NCBI GenBank assembly: GCA_963731615.1
Contig: CAVSWD010000009.1
Location: forward strand, 310,001 to 374,000
Direction of reading: 5' to 3'
DNA from: Gaiellasilicea sp963731615
GTDB taxonomy: Bacteria > Actinomycetota > Thermoleophilia > Gaiellales > Gaiellaceae
DNA: 64,000 nucleotides
The notes beneath the pieces are model-generated. The model did not search any database. It saw nothing but the letters and a program-made list of their open reading frames with translations, and was not told the origin of the DNA. How positions within the stretch are numbered: the stretch's first letter is position 1; each line of letters begins with the position of its first letter. Positions 46,033-53,995 of the stretch are shown piece by piece. Position numbers and translations under genes: made by a program.

Positions 46033-46067
46033 GGCGAGAGTGTGCCCGATCCCGCCGGACTACACGC

Positions 46068-47429
46068 CTAGGCCGCTGCGAGATCTGCGAACTTGGCGTA
46101 GCGCTTGAGGAACGAGAGCTTGATCGTGTCGGTAGGGCCGTTCCGGTGCTTGGCCAGGATCAGCTCCGCGATTCCCTGCGAGTCCGACTCCTCGCCGTTG
46201 TAGTACTCGTCGCGGTAGACGAAGCCGACGAGGTCGGCGTCCTGCTCGATCGAGCCTGACTCGCGCAGGTCGGAGAGGATCGGCCGCTTGTCGTGTCGCT
46301 GCTCGACGGCACGCGAGAGCTGCGAGAGCGCGAGGATCGGCACCTCGAGGTCGCGGGCGAGCACCTTCAGCTGGCGGGAGATCTGCGAGACCTCCTGGAC
46401 GCGGTTCTCGGAGTTACCACCCGAGGTCATCAGCTGCAGGTAGTCGACGATGATCAGGCCGAGCTTCGGCTCGCGAGACTTCAGCCGCCGCGACTTCGAG
46501 CGGATCTCCATCATCGTCACCGAGCCGGTGTCGTCGACCCAGATCGGTGCCTTCATCAGCTTGTCGCACGCAGCGGTGAGGCGCGGCCAGTCCTCCGGCT
46601 TCAGCTTCCCGGTGCGCAGGCTCTGCGACTCGACCTTCGCCTCGCTGCACATCATCCGCTGCGTCACCTCGCTCTTCGACATCTCGAGCGTGAAGAGGGC
46701 GACCGGGATCTCGTGCCGGACGGCGAGGTTCTGGGCCATGTTCAGCGCGAGTGCCGACTTCCCCATCGACGGCCGCGCGGCGACGATGATCAGGTTGCCC
46801 GGCTGAAAGCCCGAGGTGAGCTTGTCGAGCTCCTTGAAGCCGGTCGGAATGCCGGTCACGTCGGCGCCGGCCTCGTACAGGTGCATGATCCGCTCGAAGC
46901 TCTCCTTCAGCAGACCCTCGATGTGGCTGAAGTCGCTGGTGACACGCTGCTGGGCGAGGTCGAAGACGATCTGCTCGGCCCGGTCGACGAGGTCGGTCGT
47001 CTCACCGGGACGCTCCTGCCCCAGCCGGGCGATCTCCGACCCGGCGCGGACGAGCCCGCGAAGCGTCGCCATCTCGCGGACGATCCGCGCGTAGTGGGCT
47101 GCGTTCGCGGTCGCCGGGACGAGCGCAGCGAGCTCGTGGATCCGGGCCCGGCCGCCGACCTGCTCGAGCTCGCCGCGCTCCTCGAGCGAGTCGACGAGCG
47201 TGATCGCGTCGACCGGCTCGCCCTGCTGATAGAGCGCCAGGCAGGCCCGGTAGACGGTGCCGTGGCTCTCGCGGTAGAAGTCCTCGGCGGAGAGGATCTC
47301 GGTCACCGCGCCGATCGCGCCGGGGGAGAGCAGCATCGCCCCGAGCACCGACTCCTCCGCCTCGAGGTTCTGAGGCGGGACATGCGGCGATTGGACTGCC
47401 GACGAGGACGGCGCTGCGACCTGAGCCAT
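46068..47429 (-). CDS. dnaB: Replicative DNA helicase DnaB
   Basis: 453 aa from ATG 47429 (MAQVAAPSSS, with AGTAGGGAC upstream); an ATG at 47444 is also possible. N-terminal DnaB domain: NLEAEESVLGAMLLSPGAIG. RecA-like helicase: Walker A AARPSMGKSALALNMAQNLA, FTLEMSKSEVTQRMMCSEA, Walker B LIIVDYLQLM, and LALSQLSRAVEQRHDKRPILSDLRESGSIEQDAD. No intein is inserted. Last gene of rpsF-ssb-rpsR-rplI-dnaB. Confidence 0.96.
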   Translation of the reverse strand: MAQVAAPSSSAVQSPHVPPQNLEAEESVLGAMLLSPGAIGAVTEILSAEDFYRESHGTVYRACLALYQQGEPVDAITLVDSLEERGELEQVGGRARIHELAALVPATANAAHYARIVREMATLRGLVRAGSEIARLGQERPGETTDLVDRAEQIVFDLAQQRVTSDFSHIEGLLKESFERIMHLYEAGADVTGIPTGFKELDKLTSGFQPGNLIIVAARPSMGKSALALNMAQNLAVRHEIPVALFTLEMSKSEVTQRMMCSEAKVESQSLRTGKLKPEDWPRLTAACDKLMKAPIWVDDTGSVTMMEIRSKSRRLKSREPKLGLIIVDYLQLMTSGGNSENRVQEVSQISRQLKVLARDLEVPILALSQLSRAVEQRHDKRPILSDLRESGSIEQDADLVGFVYRDEYYNGEESDSQGIAELILAKHRNGPTDTIKLSFLKRYAKFADLAAA

Positions 47430-47563
47430 GTCCCTACTCAACATGACCTGTCAAGCAGGCCGTGTGCAGGGGAAAGAAACGCATGTTCGCACCCTATCCA
47501 CAGGTGCGGATGGTCTTTCCTCAGCCCGCCGGAATGAACTTGCCGCTCGCAGCGGGAAGTTCG

Positions 47564-47594
47564 CACCGCCCTCCACACTCTGTGGAGGGCGGTG
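47564..47594. terminator. Strong inverted repeat after rplI
   Basis: Perfect 14-bp stem CACCGCCCTCCACA (47564-47577) with its complement (47581-47594), loop CTC, located just downstream of the rplI stop (47602, minus strand) and upstream of dnaB. It probably attenuates or terminates transcription between rplI and dnaB, separating ribosomal from helicase expression. Confidence 0.7.
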
Positions 47595-47601
47595 TGAACA
47601 A

Positions 47602-48276
47602 CTACGGCTGCTCGTCCTCCGGCGCCGCGACCTCCGCTCCGTCCTCGGTCTCGGTCTCGGTCTCGGCCGCTGCCGCTGCTGCCTCCTCGGCCGCGTCGAC
47701 CGCCTCGAGCTCGGCTTCGAGCTCCGCCTGGGCCTCGGCCCGGTGCGCGTCGGCCTCAGCCTGCGCGGCCGCGGCCGCCTCGGCCTCGGCCGCCTCCATC
47801 GCAGCGAGCTCTTCCTCGGGCGGCAGCTCGCCGCCCTCGGGGATGACGAGCGTCTTCACCTCGGCGGTGATGTCCTCGAAGACCTGGATCGAGATCGAGT
47901 AGCGGCCGATCCGCCTGATCGAGTCGGTATCGATCTTCTTGCGGTCGACCCGGATCTTGCGCGTGCGCCAGAGCTCGTCGGCGATGTCGGTCGTCGTGAC
48001 CGAGCCGAAGAGCGCTCCGGTCGGGCCCGCCTTGACGTCGAAGCTGAGCACGGTCTTGTTCAGCACCTCGGCGATCTCGTTCGCCTGGTCGGCCGAGCGG
48101 GCCTCGTGACGGGCGCGCTGCTCGTCGAGCCGCTTCAGCTCGGCGACCCGGCCCGCGCTGGCAGGCTCGGCCAGCTTGCGTGGCAGCAGGAAGTTGCGGG
48201 CGTAGCCTCGGGCGACGTTGACGACCTCACCGCGCAGGCCGACGTTGTCGACGTCGTTGAGGAGGATGACCTCCAT
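47602..48276 (-). CDS. rplI: Ribosomal protein bL9 with extended C-terminus
   Basis: 224 aa, against about 150 for usual bL9. The N-domain MEVILLNDVDNVGLRGEVVNVARGYARNFLLPRKLAEPAS is intact, followed by the long helix and the C-domain SFDVKAGPTGALFGSVTTTDIADEL. The last 75 residues are an acidic, Ala/Glu-rich tail (EEELAAMEAAEAEAAAAAQA and onward) that is extra. Overlaps nothing; rpsR ends two bases upstream. Confidence 0.95.
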   Translation of the reverse strand: MEVILLNDVDNVGLRGEVVNVARGYARNFLLPRKLAEPASAGRVAELKRLDEQRARHEARSADQANEIAEVLNKTVLSFDVKAGPTGALFGSVTTTDIADELWRTRKIRVDRKKIDTDSIRRIGRYSISIQVFEDITAEVKTLVIPEGGELPPEEELAAMEAAEAEAAAAAQAEADAHRAEAQAELEAELEAVDAAEEAAAAAAETETETEDGAEVAAPEDEQP

Positions 48277-48278
48277 CT

Positions 48279-48545
48279 CTACCGCGCCTCCACGTACGGC
48301 AGCAGCGCCATTTCGCGCGCCCGCTTGACCGCCACCGCCACCTGCCGCTGGTGGCGCCGGCAGGCACCGGTGATGCGGCGGTTGCGGATCTTCCCCTTCT
48401 CCGAGATGTAGCGCCGGAGCTGGTTCAGGTTCTTGTAATCGACCTCGTCCACCTTGTCCTTGCAGAAGAGACAGCTCTTGCGGCGGCCGGGGGCCATCGC
48501 AGAGCCGGGACGCTTGCGCGACTGTTGGGTTTTGGGCTGTGCCAT
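48279..48545 (-). CDS. rpsR: Ribosomal protein bS18
   Basis: 88 aa, ATG 48545. Core: KSCLFCKDKVDEVDYKNLNQLRRYISEKGKIRNRRITGACRRHQRQVAVAVKRAREMALLPY, read in two parts. The CxxC and later Cys/His can bind zinc, the C+ form of bS18. Between ssb and rplI in the conserved operon. Confidence 0.96.
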   Translation of the reverse strand: MAQPKTQQSRKRPGSAMAPGRRKSCLFCKDKVDEVDYKNLNQLRRYISEKGKIRNRRITGACRRHQRQVAVAVKRAREMALLPYVEAR

Positions 48546-48555
48546 CTCGTCTCTC

Positions 48556-48987
48556 CTAGAAGGGAATGTCGTCGTCGGCGGCGGCCGCGGGGAAGTCGGC
48601 TGCGGCAGGTGCAGCGGCGCCCTGCGGCACGAACTGCTGGCCGTCGCTGCCACCGTCCCGGCCGCCGAGGAACTGAATGTTGTCCGCGACGACCTCGACC
48701 GACTGCCGCTTCGTCCCGTCCTGGGCGTCCCACTCGCGCCAGGTGAGCTTGCCCTGGACGCCGACGGGCCGGCCCTTGGCGAGGTACTGCGCGCAGTTCT
48801 CGGCGGTGCGGCCCCAGACCGTGACGTCGAAGTAGTACGCCGCGTCCTGCCACTCCTCGCCGCGCTTGACGCGGTCGTTGACCGCAACGCGCAAGGTCGT
48901 GACCGCCGTGCCTGATGGGGTGTGACGCAGCTCGGGGTCCTTCGTCAGGTTGCCGACGAGGACGACGCTGTTGATGTTCTGGGCCAT
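48556..48987 (-). CDS. ssb: Single-stranded DNA-binding protein
   Basis: 143 aa, ATG 48987 overlapping the rpsF stop. OB-fold: INSVVLVGNLTKDPELRHTP, TTLRVAVNDRVKRGEEWQDAAYYFDVTVWG and VGVQGKLTWREWDAQDGTKR; Ala/Pro-rich linker and the acidic tip DDDIPF that recruits partners. Binds single-stranded DNA in replication and repair. Confidence 0.96.
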   Translation of the reverse strand: MAQNINSVVLVGNLTKDPELRHTPSGTAVTTLRVAVNDRVKRGEEWQDAAYYFDVTVWGRTAENCAQYLAKGRPVGVQGKLTWREWDAQDGTKRQSVEVVADNIQFLGGRDGGSDGQQFVPQGAAAPAAADFPAAAADDDIPF

Positions 48988-49358
48988 TACTCCTCCTCCA
49001 ACGAGGTGTCGATCGGGTCGGCGACATCCTCGCGCGCCGGGCCGCCCACCGCTACCGGCTGAGTCGAACCTGCCTTGTAACGACGGGTCGCGAGGTGGCG
49101 CATCACATCGTCGTCGATCTTGAGCACGCGGGCGATCTCGTCCAGGGTGTCGCCGTCGGTGCTGAACGAGAGCAGGTGATAGACACCGTCGGTCTTCTTG
49201 TCGATCTCGTAGGCGAGCTTGCGGCGGCCCCAGGCGTCCTGGCCCTCCCAGCTGCCTCCGCCCTTCTCGACGAGCTCGCGCGTGCGCTTGACGATCGCCT
49301 CCTGCCGCTCCTCGGGCAGGTCGGGGTCCAGCATCAGCAAGATTTCGTAGTCGATCAC
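48987..49358 (-). CDS. rpsF: Ribosomal protein bS6
   Basis: 123 aa, GTG 49358. MIDYEILLMLDPDLPEERQEA, then WGRRKLAYEIDKKTDGVYHL and an RYKAGSTQPV segment are characteristic, with an acidic tail ending SLEEE. First gene of rpsF-ssb-rpsR-rplI-dnaB. Confidence 0.95.
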   Translation of the reverse strand: MIDYEILLMLDPDLPEERQEAIVKRTRELVEKGGGSWEGQDAWGRRKLAYEIDKKTDGVYHLLSFSTDGDTLDEIARVLKIDDDVMRHLATRRYKAGSTQPVAVGGPAREDVADPIDTSLEEE

Positions 49359-49477
49359 GTTCCCGGTCTCCTTCCGTCGGGCTTCCTTCGGTCTTAGGCG
49401 GCCTCGCCGGCCAGCGGGCGCGGGAACGGCGCACGCGAGACGAGGCAGGAAGCCGTAAGAGAGTAGCATCGCGCCCA

Positions 49478-49780
49478 ATGGGCAGGGCACTGGCATGGCT
49501 GGGTGGCGCCCTCGGGGTCGCCTGGCTGCTGCGCCGGCTCCGTGCGCAGCCGCTGCCGCCGCAACCGCCGCCGGCCTCGGCCGATCCCGCAGCGGAGCTG
49601 CGCACCCGGCTCGAGCAGGCGCGTGAGACAGCCGACGACCGCGACGAGTTCGACGCCGCCGAGGGCCAGCCCGTGGATGAGGTCGGGGAGCCGCGCTCGA
49701 TCGAAGAACGCCGCCAGGCGATCCACGAAAAGGCCCAGCAGGCACTCGGCGAGATGAAGGATCCAGCCCCCGGCGACTGA
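49478..49780 (+). CDS. Small membrane-anchored hypothetical protein, 100 aa
   Basis: ATG 49478. One N-terminal hydrophobic segment (LAWLGGALGVAWLLRRL), a Pro/Ala linker and a charged helical tail (AELRTRLEQARETADDRDEF, IEERRQAIHEKAQQALGEMK). Such proteins often sit next to rpsF in Actinobacteria; function unknown. Divergent from rpsF. Confidence 0.6.
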   Translation: MGRALAWLGGALGVAWLLRRLRAQPLPPQPPPASADPAAELRTRLEQARETADDRDEFDAAEGQPVDEVGEPRSIEERRQAIHEKAQQALGEMKDPAPGD

Positions 49781-49835
49781 CGGCGCGGGCCGGGCGGGTG
49801 CAGGCTTCTCGGGCCGCGCGGCATACTTGAGAGAG

Positions 49836-50504
49836 ATGAGCGAGCTGCCACACGCGGGCGATCTGCCGCACACGACCGAGGGCTACGATCCGGCGCGGGT
49901 CGAGGAGGCATTCGGCGAGTTCGCCGAGCGCGTCCACGAGCTCGAGTCGGTCGCCGCCGAGCTCCGTGCCGAGCTGAAGCTGCTTCGGTCCGAACGGGCC
50001 GCGCCGGCGTCCTTCGCGCACGAGGTCTGGCCCGACGCCGGCGTCGCGCCCTCCCCCGACTGGGTCGAGGCGGTGCCGGCGCCGTTCTCACGGGCCCCGG
50101 CGCTGCCGCGGCTCGTGCTCGAAGGAGCGTTCCTGCTGCTCGTCGGCGTCCTGGCCGGCATCGCCGATCTCTCGGCTGCGTGGATCGTGCTCGTGATGGC
50201 CGTCGCGTGGGCGCTCGTCGCGCTCGCGGAGTGGGCCGCGTCGGCCAAGCGGGCCCGATGGCGGCTCGACGAGATCGCGCCGCCCCTCGGCGCGGGCGAC
50301 CAGGCCGCGTCCGACACCACCGGTCCCTGGGACGTTCCGGTCGTCGAGGCGACCGTGATCGAGAGCGCCCAGTCCGAGTTGGAGTCCGAGTCGAAGACGA
50401 TCGTGACGAAGCTTCCGCCAGCGGAAGCCGAGACCGAAACCGCGCCGGACGAAGCTCCGCGACGCGGCCTCGGCCGTCTCCGCCGCCGTCCCGTCTCGTC
50501 CTAG
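49836..50504 (+). CDS. Hypothetical protein with coiled coil and two membrane helices
   Basis: 222 aa from ATG 49836. N-terminal acidic region with a short coiled coil (VHELESVAAELRAELKLLRS), then hydrophobic LVLEGAFLLLVGVLAGIADL and AAWIVLVMAVAWALVALAEW, followed by an acidic tail ending in an Arg-rich patch. The middle looks like a two-helix membrane hairpin. Possible envelope or division role, only inferred. Overlaps the amidase 3' end by 4 bp. Confidence 0.55.
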   Translation: MSELPHAGDLPHTTEGYDPARVEEAFGEFAERVHELESVAAELRAELKLLRSERAAPASFAHEVWPDAGVAPSPDWVEAVPAPFSRAPALPRLVLEGAFLLLVGVLAGIADLSAAWIVLVMAVAWALVALAEWAASAKRARWRLDEIAPPLGAGDQAASDTTGPWDVPVVEATVIESAQSELESESKTIVTKLPPAEAETETAPDEAPRRGLGRLRRRPVSS

Positions 50505-51142
50505 GAGGGTTTCGCGACGAAGTCGCTCGCCGCGCCGGCGAGCGCGGCGGCGAGCTTCTGCTGGTACGCCGCGGAACGGAGCAAACCCGCTTCGCGCCGG
50601 TTCGACATGAAGCCCGTCTCGACCAGCACCACCGGGACGTCGGCCCAGTTGAACCCGGTCAGGTCGGCCCGCTCCACGAGGCCGAGATCCCGCGCGCCCG
50701 TCGCAGCGACGAGCTCGCGCTGAATGAGCCGGCCGGCCCGGAGGCTGGGCGTGCGGATGTCGTCTGTCCAGCCGCGGCGAAGCGCGGGCACGAGCGTCGA
50801 GATGCCGGCCACGGTCGGGTCGCTCGCGCCGTCGGCGTGAATGCGGAGCATCAGCGCGGCGCGGCGCTCGTTGCAGAAGCGCGCCCGCTCCCGGTTGCCG
50901 CCGCGATAGCCGGTGCCGTTCCGCGTCATCGCAACGCGGTAGCCGCGCGCGAGCAGCAGTGTCCGCGTCCGCCGGGCAATCGCGAGCGCGACCGTCGATT
51001 CGCCCGCAGCACCGCCCGGATCCTTGATCTTCAGCGTCGTCGAGCCGGGCCCGATCGGCTCGACCTGCCGGCCGATCTCAGGCGCGGTGCCGTGACCCGG
51101 GTCGAGACAGATGAGGCTTGCGGCGGCGATTGCAGCGAGCAA
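50501..51142 (-). CDS. N-acetylmuramoyl-L-alanine amidase (Amidase_3)
   Basis: 213 aa. N-terminal hydrophobic signal (MLAAIAAASL), then ICLDPGHGTAPEIG (zinc His), ESTVALAIARRTRTLLLARG (Glu), RIHADGASDPTVAGISTLV (His) and VLVETGFMSNRREAGLLRSA (catalytic Glu). Cleaves the lactyl-alanine bond in peptidoglycan outside the membrane. Upstream (51152-51228) is hairpin repeat copy 5. Confidence 0.85.
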   Translation of the reverse strand: MLAAIAAASLICLDPGHGTAPEIGRQVEPIGPGSTTLKIKDPGGAAGESTVALAIARRTRTLLLARGYRVAMTRNGTGYRGGNRERARFCNERRAALMLRIHADGASDPTVAGISTLVPALRRGWTDDIRTPSLRAGRLIQRELVAATGARDLGLVERADLTGFNWADVPVVLVETGFMSNRREAGLLRSAAYQQKLAAALAGAASDFVAKPS

Positions 51143-51151
51143 GCTTCTAGT

Positions 51152-51228
51152 TTGCGCAAGATGAGCATCCGCGGGAGCGGATGCTCATCGCGCGAAGATC
51201 CCTAAAGGGGCCGCCTGCGGCGGCCCAA
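51152..51228 (+). repeat. Dispersed hairpin repeat, copy 5
   Basis: Plus-strand orientation: TTTGCGCAAG, stem ATGAGCATCCGC with GCGGATGCTCAT (51161-51188), then CGCGCGAAGATCCCTAAAGGGG and a second stem GGCCGC-CT-GCGGCC. Sits between the amidase start and the zinc-ribbon gene. Confidence 0.85.
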
Positions 51229-51252
51229 AGGCGCGGCTTTCAGAGGGAGCCT

Positions 51253-51417
51253 CTAGTCGTTCGGGTCGAACTCCCGGTGGGCGCAGTCGGGGCAGAAGAT
51301 CAGCACGCCGTCCCCGTCCGGCTCGAGATACGCGCGCCAGCCCTTGGCGCCTTCGTCGCGGCTGCCGCATTCGAGACACTCGAGCACGATCGAGACATGC
51401 TGCTGTGGATTGTTCAT
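51253..51417 (-). CDS. Small zinc-ribbon protein, 54 aa
   Basis: ATG 51417. Two CxxC pairs (VLECLECGSRD and FCPDCAHREF) separated by about 26 residues predict one zinc ribbon. No other domain. Downstream of the aldo/keto reductase gene with a terminator hairpin between them, so probably a separate transcript. Role unknown; perhaps DNA or protein binding. Confidence 0.6.
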   Translation of the reverse strand: MNNPQQHVSIVLECLECGSRDEGAKGWRAYLEPDGDGVLIFCPDCAHREFDPND

Positions 51418-51490
51418 CGGTAGAGAGGCCTCCTTGGCTCCAGCTGGCTGCGCGAGGCACCTTCTCAGGGAACCGGCCGGCCGTTCAAGC

Positions 51491-51516
51491 AAAAAAACCG
51501 CAACGAGCGGGTTTTT
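51491..51516. terminator. Bidirectional rho-independent terminator
   Basis: A-tract of seven, stem CCGC-AACGA-GCGG and T-tract of six (51491-51516), so a hairpin with U-tracts forms on both strands. Eight bases after the stop of the aldo/keto reductase gene (51524, minus strand). Confidence 0.75.
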
Positions 51517-51523
51517 TCCTCGC

Positions 51524-52438
51524 TCAGAGCGACAGCAACGCGGCCAGCTCGTCCGGCGAAGGTTCCCACCCCCCGGCGGCTGCATTCGCCCGTACCTGCT
51601 CCGGCTTGGTCGCTCCGGCGATCACCGAGGCGACTGCAGGCTGGGCCGCGAGCCCGCCGATCGCGAGCTCGAGCAGCGAGACGCCCAGCTCTCGACCTAG
51701 CTCCTCGAGCTGCTCCACGCGATCGAGACGCTGCTCGTCGAGGTCGCGCCCGTGCAGCCGCGTCCCCTTCGGCGCCGGCTCGCCGCGCCGGTACTTGCCG
51801 GTCAGGAGGCCGCTCGCGAGCGGGAAGTACGGGATGAAGCCGACCGCCAGGCGCGCGCAGGTGGGCAGCAGCTCGCGCTCGGCCTTGCGTGCGAGCCACG
51901 AGTACTCGCTCTGCTCGGAGACGAAGGGCATGAGGCGGCGCTCGGCGGCGACTGCGTGTGCCTCCTCGACCATCGCCGCGGTGAAGTTCGAGGAGCCGAT
52001 CGCCCGGACCTTGCCCTCCTGCACGAGCTCGTCGAGTGCGGCCAGCGTCTCCTCGACAGGCGTGACGCCGTCGGGGCGGTGGTACTGGTAGAGGTCGACC
52101 CAGTCGGTCTGGAGGCGCCGCAACGATGCCTCGATCGCCTGGCGGATGTAGGGCCGGGCGCCACGGGCCGTCTCGCCGTCGCCGAGGTCGTGCCCGAACT
52201 TCGTCGCCAGCACGACCTTGTCGCGGCGGCCCGCAAGCGCGCGGCCGATGATCTCCTCGCTGCCACCGCGGTTGCCGTAGACGTCGGCGGTGTCGAAGAA
52301 GGTGACGCCCGCGTCAAGGGCGGCATCGATGACCGCACGCGAGGCGTCCTCGTCGATCCGGCCGCCGAAGTTGTTGCAGCCGAGACCGACGACCGTGACT
52401 TCGAGACCCGAGTTTCCGAGTGTGCGCTTGCGCATCAC
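51524..52438 (-). CDS. Aldo/keto reductase
   Basis: 304 aa. NADPH-dependent TIM barrel: VTVVGLGCNNFGGRIDED, FFDTADVYGNRGGSEEIIGR (Asp and Tyr of the tetrad), VVLATKFGHDLG (Lys) and VDLYQYHRPDGVTPVEET (His). The C-terminal KAxxLGVSLLELAIGG segment binds cofactor. Substrate unknown; close to the YajO/IolS type. Followed by a terminator. Confidence 0.85.
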   Translation of the reverse strand: MMRKRTLGNSGLEVTVVGLGCNNFGGRIDEDASRAVIDAALDAGVTFFDTADVYGNRGGSEEIIGRALAGRRDKVVLATKFGHDLGDGETARGARPYIRQAIEASLRRLQTDWVDLYQYHRPDGVTPVEETLAALDELVQEGKVRAIGSSNFTAAMVEEAHAVAAERRLMPFVSEQSEYSWLARKAERELLPTCARLAVGFIPYFPLASGLLTGKYRRGEPAPKGTRLHGRDLDEQRLDRVEQLEELGRELGVSLLELAIGGLAAQPAVASVIAGATKPEQVRANAAAGGWEPSPDELAALLSL

Positions 52439-52460
52439 CGCAGCTTAAGGAAGCCGGCAG

Positions 52461-52530
52461 GGAGCGAAGCGACCCTTCAGGGGTCTGCGCGCCCGGAATC
52501 CGCTCCTGCGGATTTCGGGCATGCGACGGA
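52461..52530 (-). repeat. Dispersed hairpin repeat, copy 6
   Basis: Minus orientation: GCGCGCCCGAAATCCGC paired imperfectly (one G-U pair) with the partner arm across a short loop, then GCGCAGACCCCTGAAGGG and a second GC stem with TTCG. Directly 3' of tRNA-Sec on the minus strand, where it may terminate the tRNA transcript. Confidence 0.75.
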
Positions 52531-52532
52531 AA

Positions 52533-52628
52533 TGGCGGAGCGACCCCGGAGTCGAACCGAGCAAGCCGTGGGTTGCACGACCGGGCCGATTTTGAAGACC
52601 GGCTGGGCCACCGGGCCCGTGCCGCTCC
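52533..52628 (-). tRNA. selC: tRNA-Sec (anticodon UCA)
   Basis: 96 nt including encoded CCA. Acceptor GGAGCGGC pairs with GTCGCTCC to form 8 bp, one longer than ordinary tRNAs. The anticodon loop reads CTTCAAA, with anticodon TCA (complement of 52593-52595) on a GCCGGT stem. The long variable arm (AACCCACGGCTTG region) and the T loop TTCGACT with discriminator G are typical of Sec-tRNA. It delivers selenocysteine at UGA. Flanked on both sides by hairpin repeats (copies 6 and 7). Confidence 0.95.
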
Positions 52629-52667
52629 ATCGGGAAACGTAGCGGTACCGTCCCTGAAGCGATTTTG

Positions 52668-52741
52668 GGCCGCGGGCGGCCCCTTCAGGGGGTTTTCGCG
52701 CGAGGAGCATCCGCTCTCGCGGATGCTCCTCTTGCGCCAAC
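52668..52741 (-). repeat. Dispersed hairpin repeat, copy 7
   Basis: Minus orientation: TTGGCGCAAG, stem AGGAGCATCCGC with GCGGATGCTCCT, then CGCGCGAAAACCCCCTGAAGG and a second GC stem. It lies 5' of tRNA-Sec on the minus strand, downstream of the Ig-like gene, so it may end that transcript. Confidence 0.85.
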
Positions 52742-52801
52742 AGGGCGCGCCCGTGCCGCTCCGCCCGCAGGCTAGCGGCACGGGCCCAAGGCCCGGTCGC
52801 G

Positions 52802-53869
52802 CTAGCTCGGGACGACCCTCACCTGGACGAGCCGCCGCGACGAGACGCCGGCGAGGATGTTCTCGCCCGACTTCCGCGCGCGCAGGAAGAACTGCACCGC
52901 CGTGTTGCCAACGATCGGCAGCCTCGCAGTCGGCTTGAACGTGATCGTCGCGATCCCGTTCGAGTCGGTGGCCGTCTCACCGGAGGTGTTGACCCGGCCG
53001 AAGGGGACGCCTTCGGCGAGCACGAGCGCGCCCTGCACCAGCCGCCCGCGCGTGTCGGAGACGCGCACCCGCATCGTCACCGTGTCCTGGCGGTTGTGGA
53101 TCGCGGTCGGCGAGAAGCTGACCGCCGAGATCACGAGCCGGTCCGGAAGCGAGACGTTCGTGATCGAGACGGCCGAGCCGCCCCCACCAGGGGTCGCACG
53201 CACGATGCCGGTGGCGTTCGACGTCCTTCGGGTGCTGCCGAACGGGTTGATCGCCCTCACCTCGACCCGAATCGTCTTCCCCAGGTCGGCCGAGCGGACG
53301 CCGAAGACGCGGCCGGTGGCACCGCCGATCGCCGCGCAGGTGTTGCCCGCCGAGTCGCACTGCTGCCACTGGTACGCGTAGCGGTCCGGGATGTTCGACC
53401 ATTCGCCGGGATTTGCGGTCAGCTCCTGACCGACGGCAGCGGAGCCGGAGATCGTCGGCTCGCCGACAGCCTGTGGCGGCCTGTTGTCACCGATCACCGG
53501 ACTCGGTTTGGAGTTGGCCGTCCGCGCCCCGTCCGCGTTCCGCGCCGTGACGCGCACGAGCACGGTCCGGCCGACGTCGGCCTGCACGAGCCGGTAGCGC
53601 TGGGCGGTCGCGGCGCCGATGTTCCCGCAGCCGTTGCCGTTCGCGTCACACCGGAGCCACTGGTACGTAAACGACGTCGGGTTGTTCGACCACACGCCGT
53701 TGCCGGCGGCGAGAGTCGACCCTTGCCGGAACGGGCCGCCCTCCAGCGTCGGCTGCGAGACCTCTCGCGGCGGCGCCGCCATGGCCGATGCGGCCACTGT
53801 CAAGGACACGAGGCTCGCGATGAGCAGTGCCCAGCCTGTCGTGGAACGCCAAACTCGTCTGTGGGTCAT
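52802..53869 (-). CDS. Secreted protein with two Ig-like repeats
   Basis: 355 aa from ATG 53869 (an open upstream frame lacks sense). Signal peptide: WALLIASLVSLTVAASAMAA. Two tandem repeats of about 90 aa share GNGVWSNNPTSFTYQWLRCD / PGEWSNIPDRYAYQWQQCD, paired cysteines (CDANGNGCGNIG, CDSAGNTCAAIG) and the end VGRTVLVRVTARNADG / LGKTIRVEVRAINPFG. A third, different beta-rich domain follows (ISAVSFSPTAIHNRQDTVTM). An extracellular adhesive or surface protein is likely. It is divergent from the AhpD-like gene, 126 bp between starts. Confidence 0.75.
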   Translation of the reverse strand: MTHRRVWRSTTGWALLIASLVSLTVAASAMAAPPREVSQPTLEGGPFRQGSTLAAGNGVWSNNPTSFTYQWLRCDANGNGCGNIGAATAQRYRLVQADVGRTVLVRVTARNADGARTANSKPSPVIGDNRPPQAVGEPTISGSAAVGQELTANPGEWSNIPDRYAYQWQQCDSAGNTCAAIGGATGRVFGVRSADLGKTIRVEVRAINPFGSTRRTSNATGIVRATPGGGGSAVSITNVSLPDRLVISAVSFSPTAIHNRQDTVTMRVRVSDTRGRLVQGALVLAEGVPFGRVNTSGETATDSNGIATITFKPTARLPIVGNTAVQFFLRARKSGENILAGVSSRRLVQVRVVPS

Positions 53870-53995
53870 TTTCACTTCCTCCTCAAATGAAGGTGCGTCA
53901 CCCCCTTGTTGCATGAGAGGCGCGGTCGAAAACGGCAATTTGCGCGGCTTTACAGAGAATTTGCGCTGCGCTGACCGAGCGTTGAGAATCGAGAC

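Noticed and set aside
47445..47563. Promoter or extra gene between dnaB and rplI
   Set aside because: A short open stretch exists but without start signals or protein character; only the hairpin at 47564-47594 is supported.
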